Shown: positions 21,148 to 31,009, numbered from the stretch's first letter. The stretch is DNA of 51,599 bases from Verrucomicrobiota bacterium (GCA_018970725.1 JAGWVU010000033.1:1-51599); one strand, 5' to 3'. Notes: generated by a model from the sequence alone, not told the origin. Made by a program: numbers and translations.

Positions 21148-22014
21148 ATGCTCACGCCTTCAGATATTGTCACGGCGATCCCCGTCATCATTTCCCTGGT
21201 GATCATTGAGGGCCTTCTTTCGGTGGACAACGCCCTTGCCATCGCGGCCATGGCCAATCACCTGCCCGGCCGCCAAAAGGTCCTCGCCCTCCGCCTCGGG
21301 ATCGTCGGGGCCTACCTGTTCCGAGGCATCGCCCTCGCCGTGGTGACTTGGATCGCCGCGAACCAATGGCTCAACATCCTCGGCGCCGCCTACCTCATCT
21401 ACCTGATGTGCTCCCACCTCACCCAGCCCGAAGAGGATGGGGAGGGCGGTTCCCTTCGCAAGAAACCGGGCCTCCTCATGACGATCGTCCAGATCGAGAT
21501 CATGGACCTCAGCCTCTCCTTGGACAATGTCGTCGCCGCCGTGGCCCTCGCCCCGAAGGATCCGGTGAGCGGTGACCGCGAAATGTGGGTGGTCTACGCC
21601 GGTGTTTTCATCGGAATTCTCGCCCTCCGCTTTCTGGCGGGCTACTGCATCACGCTGCTGCAGAAGTTCCCCATCCTCGCCAAAGCCGCGTTTTTGCTCG
21701 TGGGCTACGTCGGTTTTCTCCTCCTGGCGGAACTCCTTTTCCACATGGAGGTCCATCCCTGGCAGAAGTTCATCGGCATCGCCGCGATCGCCGCGCTCTC
21801 CATCCTTTACGAGAAGGGTGGTCACACCCGCCGGTTTCTCTTCCCGCTCATCCAACTGGTGGTCCCGGTCATGCGGGGTTTCGCGGCGCTCCTTGATGGC
21901 GTCTTCTGGCCTCTGCGCAAACTTCACGAAGCAGTGACCCGGATGTTGCGACGCCAGGAACCGACCGAGCCGGGCGATGGTTCTCCCCCGTCGGAAGCCC
22001 CCGGCATCGGGTGA
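21148..22014 (+). CDS. TerC-family integral membrane protein
   Basis: This 288-residue polytopic membrane protein belongs to the TerC/Alx family, linked to metal-ion handling (often manganese) and, historically, tellurite resistance. The two hallmark acidic repeats are present: EGLLSVDNALAIAAMA near the N-terminus and EIMDLSLSLDNVVAAVALA mid-protein. Roughly seven hydrophobic spans are visible, and the C-terminus after about residue 270 is soluble and proline-rich. The start at MLTPSDIV places the first span correctly. It is monocistronic by layout: divergent from the FG-GAP gene and convergent with the MBL hydrolase gene (13 bp between the stops). Confidence 0.88.
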   Translation: MLTPSDIVTAIPVIISLVIIEGLLSVDNALAIAAMANHLPGRQKVLALRLGIVGAYLFRGIALAVVTWIAANQWLNILGAAYLIYLMCSHLTQPEEDGEGGSLRKKPGLLMTIVQIEIMDLSLSLDNVVAAVALAPKDPVSGDREMWVVYAGVFIGILALRFLAGYCITLLQKFPILAKAAFLLVGYVGFLLLAELLFHMEVHPWQKFIGIAAIAALSILYEKGGHTRRFLFPLIQLVVPVMRGFAALLDGVFWPLRKLHEAVTRMLRRQEPTEPGDGSPPSEAPGIG

Positions 22015-22027
22015 AGACAGGGCAGGA

Positions 22028-22984
22028 TTACTTCGCGGGGAGTTCCGGCTTCGGCCAAGGCTTGCCACCTTGTTCGATCCAGGCTTTCTCGACCTGGGCG
22101 GGAAGAAAGTTCCCCGCGTAATGCGCGATCTGGCGGTTCTTCTTCAGCGAAGCCATGATCGCGGGGACAGCCGCTTGGATTTCCTCAACGGATTTTCCGG
22201 CGAACAGGAGGACCTCGGCCTGCAACGCCTTGAAATAGGCCTGCTGGTTTTCAAGTAACTCCGGTCCTCCGCGCGGTCCATGACCGGGGCAGATGATGCG
22301 GGCCCCCAGTTTCTTGACGGCTTCGAGCGTCTTGATCCACTCGCTGATATCTCCATCGCCGGTGAAGTTGTAGGGACCGTTGACACAGGCGTCCCCGGTA
22401 AAGAGGATTTTCTCCTGAGGCAACCATGCCCATCCGTCTCCGTGGGTGTGGGCCGTGCCGAAGTGAAGCAACTCCACGCGATGCTTCCCGTCATCGAAAA
22501 TCAGTTCATGGCGGTAAAGCAACGTGGGCGCCTTGAGTTTGCTGCCCTGAAGATCCTTGCGGGTCTTGGCCGCATCTTCCCAGCGCCCCGGCGCGCCTCC
22601 TGACAAACCGGTCTCCACCCTCTTCATCTCCGCAAGGGCTCCCTCGTGTGCCACCGGAGTGGCTCCCTTCTCCAGCCAGACCTGATTGCCGTAGGCGTGA
22701 TCACCATGGTGATGGGTATCAAAGGCAAAACGCACCGGCTTGTCCGTCAGGGCTTCGATCTTCGGCATGATCACCCGGGCGCCGGAGGGAAAGTTCGCGT
22801 CGATCACGAGAACGTAGTCCTCGAACACGATCCACCCATTGTTGCAATGCCCCGAGGGACGGACTTCACCTTCGTGGAAATAGACGTCATCGGCCAACGT
22901 TTCCACCACGTTGACTTCCGCGTGGCAGGCCAAGGACGTCAAACCGAGGACGGCGATCCGGAGAAACAGGGAAGCAGATTTCAT
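22028..22984 (-). CDS. Exported MBL-fold metallohydrolase
   Basis: This 318-residue protein has a signal peptide (MKSASLFLRIAVLGLTSLACHA) and a metallo-beta-lactamase fold with the dinuclear zinc motif HHHGDH at residues 91-96. Further ligands lie in HFGTAHTHGDGWAW, in LFTGDACVNGPYNF and in the ICPGHGP segment. It probably hydrolyses an ester, thioester or lactam in the periplasm; the substrate is unknown. The sequence style resembles broad periplasmic MBL hydrolases more than true beta-lactamases. The start was moved to the ATG at 22984; an earlier in-frame ATG would overlap the FHA gene and bury the signal peptide. It follows the FHA gene by 74 bp on the same strand. Confidence 0.85.
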   Translation of the reverse strand: MKSASLFLRIAVLGLTSLACHAEVNVVETLADDVYFHEGEVRPSGHCNNGWIVFEDYVLVIDANFPSGARVIMPKIEALTDKPVRFAFDTHHHGDHAYGNQVWLEKGATPVAHEGALAEMKRVETGLSGGAPGRWEDAAKTRKDLQGSKLKAPTLLYRHELIFDDGKHRVELLHFGTAHTHGDGWAWLPQEKILFTGDACVNGPYNFTGDGDISEWIKTLEAVKKLGARIICPGHGPRGGPELLENQQAYFKALQAEVLLFAGKSVEEIQAAVPAIMASLKKNRQIAHYAGNFLPAQVEKAWIEQGGKPWPKPELPAK

Positions 22985-23058
22985 TCGGGGGATACTGGGG
23001 AAAAAAGTCTCTCCAGGCAAGCCCGATTGCGGGCCTTCGCTCCGCCCCTCCTCTCGCC

Positions 23059-24024
23059 TCACATCCTCGAGGTCTCCGCCGGGGCTTGAACCACCTCGGT
23101 CAATCTGGCCAGCTGCAACATGGCCTGCTCCGCCCTGAGACTGTCTTCCCGGGCCCGCTCACGGAATTGCTCGACCAACCGGCTGTGATGTTTCTTGTCG
23201 CGCGCATAGCAGCGTTTTACCGACTCCAGCAACGTCTCGGCGGCTTCCTTGCCCTGGCGCAGCTTCATGATTTCGTAGCGCGCCTCGCGCAGGTCGTTCT
23301 CCTGCTTGGCGGATTGGCGGCGGAAGGCGGAAATCGTCTCGTGCCCGCGCTGGACGCGCTTGCGGGCGCTTTCGTCGAGCTCGGCAAGCCTCCGCTCCGT
23401 ATCTTCGAGGCGCGCCTGCAAATCTGCCGCACCGGCGGCAAGAGTTTCCCGCTGGCTATGAGCCTCCTTCAGTTCCGAGTTCAGCCCGTTGCAGTGGTTC
23501 CGCCAGTTCGTCTCCGTCTGGGCATGATCCTGCTGCGACTGCGCCAGAGCCACGCGGGTCTGCTGCAGATCGGTCTGAAGCTGGGCGATCTCCCCGTTGC
23601 GAAGCGCCAGCTCCCGGGAAACATCGCCGAGGTGGTTCTCCCGCGACTTGAGCTGTGCCTCCAGTTCCGCGATGCGCACGATGGCTTTCTGGACCGCGTC
23701 CCGCTCTTCCGCCACGGGAGCCATCGGAGAGGGCTCATCGGTCAGAACGGCATCAACCGATCCGAACCGGATCCGGTCGCCCGGCTCGAGGATGGCGGAG
23801 CGGATCCGCTGCCCGTTCACAAAGGTCCCCAAAATGGACTCCAAGGCCTCGATCCGATAGGCGTCCCCAGTCTCCGTAAGGGTGAGACGCGCATGGTTGG
23901 GAGCCACTCCCATGGATTCGATGACCACATCGTTCACCGTCGTCCGTCCCACGGTGATCATGGGACGCGTGAGCCAATACTCGGTTCCTTCGGACTCGGA
24001 ACGATGGACCGTGAGATGCAACAT
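23059..24024 (-). CDS. FHA-domain protein with long coiled coil
   Basis: This 321-residue protein has an N-terminal forkhead-associated domain (about residues 20-90). Its core motifs are ITVGRTTVNDVVI, HARLTLTETGDAYRIEAL, GTFVNGQRI and LEPGDRIRFG, with the phosphothreonine-contact GR, SxxH-like and N residues in place. From about residue 105 to 300 the protein is a continuous Glu/Gln/Arg/Leu-rich coiled coil with no enzymatic motif. It therefore looks like an adaptor that reads Ser/Thr phosphorylation and multimerises. No kinase is in the window. It lies 94 bp downstream of dapL and 74 bp upstream of the MBL hydrolase gene. Confidence 0.88.
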   Translation of the reverse strand: MLHLTVHRSESEGTEYWLTRPMITVGRTTVNDVVIESMGVAPNHARLTLTETGDAYRIEALESILGTFVNGQRIRSAILEPGDRIRFGSVDAVLTDEPSPMAPVAEERDAVQKAIVRIAELEAQLKSRENHLGDVSRELALRNGEIAQLQTDLQQTRVALAQSQQDHAQTETNWRNHCNGLNSELKEAHSQRETLAAGAADLQARLEDTERRLAELDESARKRVQRGHETISAFRRQSAKQENDLREARYEIMKLRQGKEAAETLLESVKRCYARDKKHHSRLVEQFRERAREDSLRAEQAMLQLARLTEVVQAPAETSRM

Positions 24025-24118
24025 TTGAAAATGTTTAGGACATCAAACCTTTATCCGCAACGGGAATCCAAAAAGTTCCCGGCGTTTTCCGAAGGGAATT
24101 TGAGCGGAAGACTTCGCC

Positions 24119-25360
24119 TCAGAGCCGCAACTCTTCCTCGATCCGGCGGCAGACTTCCCGGGCATTCTCCCGGCTGTTGAATGCGGAAATCCGGAAGTAG
24201 CCTTCGCCCGCCGCGCCAAACCCCGCGCCGGGAGTAATGACGACGTTGATCTCCTGCAACATCCGGTCGAAAAATTCCCAACTGCCCACCCCCGACGGAC
24301 AAGCGACCCAGATGTAAGGGGCATTGACCCCACCGTAAACGGAGAGGCCCCGCTTCTGGCAGGCTTCGCGGAGCAACTTCGCGTTGCCGAGGTAGTGCTC
24401 GACCAAGGCCGCGACCTGGTTGCGTCCGGATTCGCTGAAAACCGCCTCCGCGCCCTTCTGGACAATGTAACTGACCCCGTTGAACTTCGTCGTCTGGCGT
24501 CGGGCCCAGAGGGGGTGGATCAACTGTTCCGCCCCGGACGCGGTCCGCCCTTTGAGCCCCCTCGGGACGACCGTATAGGCACAACGAACGCCGGTGAATC
24601 CCGCCGTTTTGGAGAAGCTCCGGAACTCGATGGCGCATTCCCTCGCCCCATCGACTTCAAAGATCGATCGGGGCACTTCAGGATCGACGATGTAGGCGTC
24701 ATAGGCAGCATCATAGAGAATGATGGCGTCGTTGGCCCGGGCGTAGGCTACCCAATCCTTCAGTTGCTCCAAGGTCGCCGTCGCGCCAGTCGGATTGTTC
24801 GGGTAACACAGGTAGATCAGGTCGGCCTTTTCCGACGGGATGGCGGGCACGAAACCGTTTTGCGGCGTGCAGGGCATGTAAATGAGGCCCGCATAGGCTC
24901 CGGAATCACCGGCGTCCCCGGTGTTGCCGATCATCACATTGGTATCCACGTAAACCGGGTAGACCGGATCGGTGATTGCAATCCGGTTGCCTGGGCCGAA
25001 GATGTCGAGAATGTTCCCGGTGTCGCACTTCGATCCATCGGAGACGAAGATCTCATCCGCCCCGATATCGATGCCACGGTCGGTATAATCGTGCTTGGCA
25101 ACCGCCTCGCGCAGAAAGGCATAGCCCTGCTCCGGACCATACCCCTTGAACGTGGACCGGTCCCCGAGCTCGTCGACCGCGCGATGCATCGCATCCCGGC
25201 AGGCTTCGGGCAGCGCCTCGGTGACATCGCCGATCCCGCACCGGATGAGCCGCCGGGCGCCCTCGGGGTTGGCTTGATTGAACGAGGCCACCCGTCGGCC
25301 AATCTCGGGGAAAAGGTAACCTGCCTTGAGCTTCAGATAATTGTCGTTGATGCGAGCCAT
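24119..25360 (-). CDS. dapL: LL-diaminopimelate aminotransferase
   Basis: This 413-residue PLP enzyme converts tetrahydrodipicolinate directly to LL-diaminopimelate, the one-step branch of lysine and peptidoglycan precursor synthesis found in plants, Chlamydiae and other PVC bacteria. The N-terminus [19 protein letters not shown] is diagnostic for DapL among class I aminotransferases. The PLP lysine is K251 in [12 protein letters not shown]. Cofactor-pocket segments [10 protein letters not shown] and [10 protein letters not shown] are present. Full length. The sulfatase gene ends 42 bp upstream on the same strand. The presence of dapL supports the PVC assignment. Confidence 0.95.
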   Translation of the reverse strand: MARINDNYLKLKAGYLFPEIGRRVASFNQANPEGARRLIRCGIGDVTEALPEACRDAMHRAVDELGDRSTFKGYGPEQGYAFLREAVAKHDYTDRGIDIGADEIFVSDGSKCDTGNILDIFGPGNRIAITDPVYPVYVDTNVMIGNTGDAGDSGAYAGLIYMPCTPQNGFVPAIPSEKADLIYLCYPNNPTGATATLEQLKDWVAYARANDAIILYDAAYDAYIVDPEVPRSIFEVDGARECAIEFRSFSKTAGFTGVRCAYTVVPRGLKGRTASGAEQLIHPLWARRQTTKFNGVSYIVQKGAEAVFSESGRNQVAALVEHYLGNAKLLREACQKRGLSVYGGVNAPYIWVACPSGVGSWEFFDRMLQEINVVITPGAGFGAAGEGYFRISAFNSRENAREVCRRIEEELRL

Positions 25361-25402
25361 GGTGAATCAATCGTGTCGGACCGGACCGATGCGGCAGTTC
25401 CA

Positions 25403-27016
25403 TCACTTCGCCAGCACAAAAGGCGGAATCTTCGCGAAGTAATCGACCGGACGGTCATTCTCCAACCAATCTCCGGGCGTGGTCCGCCCCGAGGCAATCA
25501 GGGTGTCGATCTGCTCGAGCAACGCGGAAACGTCTTCGGGCTGCGCTGGCGCGAGGTTGTCCTTCTCGGCCGGGTCACGGGTCAGGTTGTAGAGTTGCAC
25601 GAACTGCGGCAGCCCCAGTTCCGACAACGTGGGCGGACGGCCGAAGGCGGTCACGGCAGCCTGCCAGGCGGTCTGGTCCGCGGGCTCGTTCCCCCACTGT
25701 CCGCCGCAACCCGCCCCCGGGCTGAGGATCAACTTGAGCGGCCCCCGGCGGATGGAAAACGCGGTGTCTGACGTCATGACCAGCGTGCGGCGGGGCCCCT
25801 CGGCCGTCGGATTTTCCAACAACGGCAGGAAACTGACGGAGTCCGCCCCCTCCCCATCCATCATCCGGGCCTTGGCCGCCCCGGCGAATGTGGCCATGAG
25901 GTCGACCAACCCGACTAGGCGGGGACAGACTTTCCCGGCCGCGGCTTTTCCCGGCCATCGGACCAAGAAGGGAACCCGGTGAGCCCCCTCGTAGATATCG
26001 AACTTGAACCCCCGGAAGCGCCCACTGGAAAAGTGCCCCGCCGCTTGCAGGACCTTGAATTGGCCCGCGGTCTCCGGTCCGTTCCCGGCATAGGGGGCCG
26101 CCCCATGGTCCGAGGTGGCCACGACGAGGGTCTTGCCGGCCACACCTGCGCGGTCAAGCGCATCCAGAATCCGGCCCAGGCAGGCGTCCGTCTCCATCAC
26201 CAGATCGCCATAAGGACCGAGCGCGCTTTTGCCACGGAAGGCCTGGCCCGGACTGATCGGAGAATGGGGCGCGGTCAGACCGACACAGAGAAAAAACGGG
26301 ACTCCCTGGTCCGCCGCCGCCCCGGCGATGAAGGACTCCGCCTCCTTCCCCAGGAGGTCGAGCACGAGGTCATCGCGAAACCCGGAAGCAGCAGGCCCGG
26401 AACGTTGAAAGCCGCTGAATGCCTTGGTGGTATCGACCGGTCCCTCCCAGACTCCATCGCGCAAAAACGCGTAGGGAAACATATCGAGGGAGCCGGGCAG
26501 GATGAAACTGGTGGCAAACCCATACTCCGCGGGGCCGACCCGGAGGGGGGTGGAGTAATCGACATTGCGCGGACCCTGCGGCTTGGAATCCCGAGTGCTC
26601 ATCAAGGTCCCGAGGTGCCACTTGCCGAGATACCCGCTCCGATAGCCCGCGCGCTGGAGGACGGTCGCCAGAGTCGGCGTTCCCGGTTCCAGCCGGGGCA
26701 CCAGATAGCCCCATGGCCCGTCGAGCGCCGGGTCCGGTTCAGCAAAGCGCCAGGCGTAGCGACCGGTCATCATGGCCATGCGCGAAGGCACACAGGTGGA
26801 GGCCGTGGCATGCGCGTCCGTAAACCGAACCCCCTCTCGAGCCAAACGGTCGAAGTTCGGTGTCTCGACCCGGCAGGTCTCCCCTCCATAAACCTTGACG
26901 TCGCCAATCCCCAGATCATCCGCCACCACCAGGACGATGTTGGGACGATCCTGGGCGGGCAGGGAGGGGCAGCAAAGCAGGACAACTCCCAAAACAAAAG
27001 GGGCTCGGGCGCTCAT
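25403..27016 (-). CDS. Secreted arylsulfatase-type sulfatase (Cys-type)
   Basis: This 537-residue sulfatase has a Sec signal (MSARAPFVLGVVLLCCPSLP). The metal-binding start is RPNIVLVVADDLGIGDVKVY (D33, D34). The formylglycine motif STCVPSRMAMMTGR makes C75 the residue that a maturase must oxidise. Other family landmarks are KWHLGT and SDHGAAPY. It probably removes sulfate esters from polysaccharides outside the cytoplasm; the exact substrate is not readable. The ATG at 27016 gives a clean signal peptide, whereas an in-frame ATG 16 codons upstream would not. It is divergent from the secreted-protein pair starting at 27215 and followed by dapL after 42 bp. Confidence 0.92.
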   Translation of the reverse strand: MSARAPFVLGVVLLCCPSLPAQDRPNIVLVVADDLGIGDVKVYGGETCRVETPNFDRLAREGVRFTDAHATASTCVPSRMAMMTGRYAWRFAEPDPALDGPWGYLVPRLEPGTPTLATVLQRAGYRSGYLGKWHLGTLMSTRDSKPQGPRNVDYSTPLRVGPAEYGFATSFILPGSLDMFPYAFLRDGVWEGPVDTTKAFSGFQRSGPAASGFRDDLVLDLLGKEAESFIAGAAADQGVPFFLCVGLTAPHSPISPGQAFRGKSALGPYGDLVMETDACLGRILDALDRAGVAGKTLVVATSDHGAAPYAGNGPETAGQFKVLQAAGHFSSGRFRGFKFDIYEGAHRVPFLVRWPGKAAAGKVCPRLVGLVDLMATFAGAAKARMMDGEGADSVSFLPLLENPTAEGPRRTLVMTSDTAFSIRRGPLKLILSPGAGCGGQWGNEPADQTAWQAAVTAFGRPPTLSELGLPQFVQLYNLTRDPAEKDNLAPAQPEDVSALLEQIDTLIASGRTTPGDWLENDRPVDYFAKIPPFVLAK

Positions 27017-27214
27017 GGCAGGGTGTTCAGACCTCTCCTTCGACGCAACAGACAGCGCCGCCAAGGAAAAACCGAGACGGGCGGCAAGTTCCCTCCGCCC
27101 TGACCGGTGTCAGATGGCGGACAGACGTCCACCAAGTTCCAAAATCCTGCATTCGATACTCGACCTTCCGCCGGATTTGCGGTTGATTGAAGCGTTGTCG
27201 CAACCACCCGCGTT

Positions 27215-28351
27215 ATGAAAAACTCTTTTGCCTCCGTTCTTCGTGCCATCGCGGCCCCGCTAGTCCTTTTCGGTCCGGGCACCCTCCCGGCTGCCAGCCC
27301 GCTGCTCGATTCCCCCCGGACCGGAGGGTTGAGCCTCAAGTCCATCAGCTCCCTTTCCTTCGCCAAGGATGGCGTTCTTCTGGTCGCCGATCCCTCCTCC
27401 CAGAGCGTCATCGCCATCGATACCAAAGACACCGGGCCGCTCACCCTGCCGCCCAAGGTAGCCGATGTGACCGGGACGATCGCCCCGGGTCTCGGCACCA
27501 CGGCCGAGAATCTTCTGGTCCGGGACATGGCGGTGAATCCGGCCAGCGGCAAGGTCTACCTCGCGGTGCAACGTCGCCCGGACAACGCGACCCTAATCCT
27601 CACGGTGAATGGTTCGGGAAAAATCGAACCGTTTATGACGGACACCGTGGCCTGGGCTTCCGTCACCCTTCCGGGCGGCACCGCCAGCAAAGTCACGAAC
27701 ATCACGGATGTCGCCTTCGACGGGGACAAAATCTATGCGACCGGCACCTGCAACGAGGAGTTCGCGAGCCGGATCTTCATCGTCCCGCTTCCCCTGAAAC
27801 ATGGTTCCACCGCCAATGTGGTCAGCGCGGAAACCTTCCACGTGGCTCATGGCAAATGGGAGACCAAGGCGCCGATCCAAGGCTTCATCCCCTATCATGC
27901 GGCCGACGGCGCCAAATACATCGTCGGGGCCTTCGCCTGCACGCCGGTCGCCAAATTCCGGGTCGATGACATCTCCAACGGGGCCCAGGTGAAGGGCGTG
28001 AGCATGGTGGAATTGGGAAGTGGAAACCGTCCCCTCGATCTCTTGGATTACACGGATAAAGCCGGCAAGCGCTGGCTGGTTGTCCACACCAACCGTTTCC
28101 ACCCCAATCTTTTCGGCCCGAGCAAGTTCTGGGGGGTCCGCATCAACGCCGCCCTGCTTGACGCCCCGCTGGAAAAGGCCAACGAAAAGGCGGTCCGCCG
28201 GGACGTGAAGGCCAAGGCCGACCCGCAGGGAATCGAAATTGTCGACGCCTTGTTCGGGGCCGAGCAGCTTGACAAACTCGACAACGGACGTGCCGTGGTC
28301 CTGCGGGGCGACTCCGGCAAGCTGTCGATGGAAGTGATTTCCCTGCCGTGA
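27215..28351 (+). CDS. Secreted protein of unknown function, beta-propeller-like
   Basis: I do not recognise a named family for this 378-residue protein. An N-terminal Sec signal (MKNSFASVLRAIAAPLVLFG, then GTLPAAS) is followed by strand-rich repeats with the look of a beta-propeller: ISSLSFAKDGVLLVADPSSQ, VRDMAVNPASGKVYLAVQR and NITDVAFDGDKIYATG. These resemble NHL or YncE-like blades. No CxxCH haem site and no catalytic motif are visible. Its stop overlaps the GTG start of the next gene (GTGA), so the two products are likely made together. It is divergent from the sulfatase gene (198 bp); I see no convincing promoter there. Confidence 0.7.
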   Translation: MKNSFASVLRAIAAPLVLFGPGTLPAASPLLDSPRTGGLSLKSISSLSFAKDGVLLVADPSSQSVIAIDTKDTGPLTLPPKVADVTGTIAPGLGTTAENLLVRDMAVNPASGKVYLAVQRRPDNATLILTVNGSGKIEPFMTDTVAWASVTLPGGTASKVTNITDVAFDGDKIYATGTCNEEFASRIFIVPLPLKHGSTANVVSAETFHVAHGKWETKAPIQGFIPYHAADGAKYIVGAFACTPVAKFRVDDISNGAQVKGVSMVELGSGNRPLDLLDYTDKAGKRWLVVHTNRFHPNLFGPSKFWGVRINAALLDAPLEKANEKAVRRDVKAKADPQGIEIVDALFGAEQLDKLDNGRAVVLRGDSGKLSMEVISLP

Positions 28352-29391
28352 ACCCGCTCGTCTGGGTGATCGCCGCGGGGCTCGGCGGTTCGGTTTCCTC
28401 CTTGGACCCGACCCGTCTCGTGGTTCCGGCGGACGGCTCGCAGGTCCATCTGCTCGGGATCACCCACCCCTCGGCCGGTCTGATCGTTCGCCCGGTCCGC
28501 GGGCCGGAATTACTCGGCAAAGTCGAGGTTCTCCGGGACCGGATGGTCTTCCGCCCCCTGCTGCCCTTCCTGCCCGGCCAACGATACCGGGCGGAGTGGC
28601 GGGCCCCCGACGGCAGCCGTTGCCTCGCCGAGTTCGAGAGCCCGGCGCGGAACCGGGAACGCCCCACGGTGCGATTGACTCCCCAAAGCCCGCTCCCGGC
28701 CAACGCGATCAAGGTTTACCTGCACTTCTCCAAGCCGATGGAGCAGGGAGTCTTTCTGCATTGCCTGCGGCTCCTCGACGCCTCGGGCAACGAAATTGCC
28801 GGTCCCTTCCGGGAAACGGAACTCTGGTCTCCGGATGGCAAGCGCCTCACGGTCTGGTTTCATCCGGGACGCCAGAAGACCGGGGTGAATTTGAACTTGG
28901 AGGAGGGTCCGGTGCTTCGTCCGGGACAACGGCATACCCTGATCCTCGCCAAGGATTGGCGCGACACCAACGGGATTGCCCTGGGCGAAGAGATTCGACT
29001 GCCTTTCACCGTGGGTCCGGAGGATCACCAGTCACCGGACATGGGCACCTGGAAGCTGACCCCACCCCGCGTCGGCTCCCTCCATCCATTGGTCGTGCGT
29101 TTCCCCGAACCGCTTGATCCGGCCATGCTCGCCCATTCGCTCTCCGTGATCTCCGGGACCGGCGCCAGCCTCCCTCTGGCCGTGGAAACGGAGCCCGATG
29201 GGAAAACTTGGAAGGCCTTTTCCCCGGAGCCTTGGAAAACGGGAGCCTACAAGCTCCTTGCCGATCCCCTGTTGGAGGACCTCGCTGGCAACAGTTTGGA
29301 CCGCCCGTTTACCATCAACCTGAGGACGAGGAGTGACGAGATTCCCGGCGCCAAGCCGGTTTTGGCGCTTGACTGGCAAATTGAGCCCTGA
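28348..29391 (+). CDS. Protein with Ig-like (SbsA-type) domains, unknown function
   Basis: This 347-residue product is translated from a GTG overlapping the previous stop. A weak hydrophobic N-terminus (MNPLVWVIAAGLGGSVSSLD) may be a signal peptide. It is followed by two or three Ig-like modules of the kind seen in bacterial surface proteins. One is around PANAIKVYLHFSKPMEQGVF with LTVWFHPGRQKTG; another is around HPLVVRFPEPLDPAMLAHSL with the ending FTINLRTRS. No enzyme motif is seen. It is probably a structural or binding partner of the upstream secreted protein. The family is inferred from the sequence pattern alone. Confidence 0.65.
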   Translation: MNPLVWVIAAGLGGSVSSLDPTRLVVPADGSQVHLLGITHPSAGLIVRPVRGPELLGKVEVLRDRMVFRPLLPFLPGQRYRAEWRAPDGSRCLAEFESPARNRERPTVRLTPQSPLPANAIKVYLHFSKPMEQGVFLHCLRLLDASGNEIAGPFRETELWSPDGKRLTVWFHPGRQKTGVNLNLEEGPVLRPGQRHTLILAKDWRDTNGIALGEEIRLPFTVGPEDHQSPDMGTWKLTPPRVGSLHPLVVRFPEPLDPAMLAHSLSVISGTGASLPLAVETEPDGKTWKAFSPEPWKTGAYKLLADPLLEDLAGNSLDRPFTINLRTRSDEIPGAKPVLALDWQIEP

Positions 29392-29432
29392 GCAAGGCCA
29401 CGGCGCTCCGGATCATCAGCGATTCGGACATG

Positions 29433-30821
29433 TCACTTTCCGAACAAACCCTTGAGCAGCTTGTCGGCCTGCTGGCTGAGGTCTTCGAGGGTCTTGTCCG
29501 GGACTTTGAGCAGGCTGCCGACATCACCAAACGGAGTCAGCGCCGCCACCTCGGGATTGCCCAGGTCTCCCTTGGAACTGAAACGCAAAACGAGGAAATC
29601 GTCCTGTTTGACCGACCGGAAGAGGGCCGTCTTGATGGGCCCGACTGGAATACTGTTGCCGACCTGAGCCGCGAGAAATTTCTCCACCTCAGTCTCGGCC
29701 CGGCGCGTCAACCGCTCGGAAGCGATGAACGTGACGAAGAATTCATGATCGTTCTTTCCCGCGTTCAGCCAACTGCCCTCTTGGAGGACGATGAAATTCT
29801 CATCCACCGGAATCATGAAATCGGACGTCATTTTGAGAAAACGCCGCCCCGCGTTGAAACTTGCCGTAGTATCCTCGGAGAAATCCCCGCGAAGCCGGAC
29901 GGAGTCGAGATTCACGCCGAAGTTCTCAAGTTGCTTGATGAGCTCCTCCATGTCATCCAACAACGGGAGGGTATCGATCCAAGAATCCTTGCGCACCGTC
30001 ACTTGGGCGGAGAGGCTGGGATCGAGTTCCCCGGTCTCCATGTTGAACGGTTGGATGGCACCGGATCCATCCATCGAGAGATCGAGGTAACGGGTGTTCT
30101 TTTCCACGCTATCCACGCCGATCCAAGCGGACATCTCGAGGTTGGCCGAGTTGTGGTCCATCAAGGCTTTGGGATCAATGTCCACATCCGTGAGGTGGAC
30201 AATGCAGCGGCTGATCTGCACCGTGGTATTGGACTTGGCCACCTTGGTGACAATGTTCGCATCTTCGACCGACAAAGTCCCAAGGATGGTCGGCAAGGGA
30301 AGCTCGCCTGCCTTGACCACGCCGAGGGCGCCCTCGCCATCAGCCTTTTCCTCCTTCTTCGTGCCGGACGGCGGCCGGGATTTCGATGCGGGAGCGGGCT
30401 TGATCAACTCGTCAAAGGTGGTGGTGCCATCCGCGAACACCTCCATTTCGATGGAAGGCCGCTCGATGGAAATGTTCTCGATGACAAACTTTCTCGCCAG
30501 CAACGGGAAGGTCCGCAGATCGATGGCAATGAAGTCGAATGAGGCGACCGACTGCATCGGCGGGCGGTCCGACGGGGCGATCCCCTGGTCCACGGATTCA
30601 TCCCGCGGCGCGAGTGTCAGCCCGGAGATCTCCAGTCGGGTGGGGAAGCCGAGCGAGACGTGGGACTCCGTGACTTCAGCACGAAGGTTGAACTGATCCT
30701 CAAGCTGCCGAACCAGATTGTCCGCGTTGGCCAGCCGCTGCAACGCGAAGAAGCCGAGAACCACCCCCACGAGAGGAAGGACGAGGACAGCGGCCGCTGC
30801 GGTGAGCACTACGCGCTTCAT
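29433..30821 (-). CDS. AsmA-like membrane-anchored protein
   Basis: This 462-residue protein has one N-terminal membrane anchor (about residues 4-28). The periplasmic region then has the AsmA/TamB-like pattern: the opening ADNLVRQLEDQFNLRAEVTE, then RLEISGLTLAPRD and IENISIERPSIEMEVFADGT. Strand-rich repeats follow and a short linker of charged and proline residues lies near residue 145-165. AsmA-like proteins are thought to help move phospholipids or to affect outer-membrane assembly. The length is modest for the family. It stands alone, with 188 bp upstream in which I found no strong promoter. Confidence 0.65.
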   Translation of the reverse strand: MKRVVLTAAAAVLVLPLVGVVLGFFALQRLANADNLVRQLEDQFNLRAEVTESHVSLGFPTRLEISGLTLAPRDESVDQGIAPSDRPPMQSVASFDFIAIDLRTFPLLARKFVIENISIERPSIEMEVFADGTTTFDELIKPAPASKSRPPSGTKKEEKADGEGALGVVKAGELPLPTILGTLSVEDANIVTKVAKSNTTVQISRCIVHLTDVDIDPKALMDHNSANLEMSAWIGVDSVEKNTRYLDLSMDGSGAIQPFNMETGELDPSLSAQVTVRKDSWIDTLPLLDDMEELIKQLENFGVNLDSVRLRGDFSEDTTASFNAGRRFLKMTSDFMIPVDENFIVLQEGSWLNAGKNDHEFFVTFIASERLTRRAETEVEKFLAAQVGNSIPVGPIKTALFRSVKQDDFLVLRFSSKGDLGNPEVAALTPFGDVGSLLKVPDKTLEDLSQQADKLLKGLFGK

Positions 30822-31009
30822 TGTTTATCTCAATACCCTGTTAGGCGGCGATGCAAGACCATTTCCGGTCCAATTCCGAGTCAAAATCGTTCCGGCCCAC
30901 CCCTGATTCACACGATGGGGCGCGAAAACCCATCAAACACACTGCATTCCCCGCAAAAGTCCAGCGGAATGATGGAAAGCCGGGAGGTACCGGCGCGAGG
31001 GAGGTTCCG

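Noticed and set aside
24061-24081. CGGGAA/TTCCCG inverted repeat after dapL as a terminator
   Set aside because: The stem is only six base pairs and the T-run is in the loop, not after the stem.
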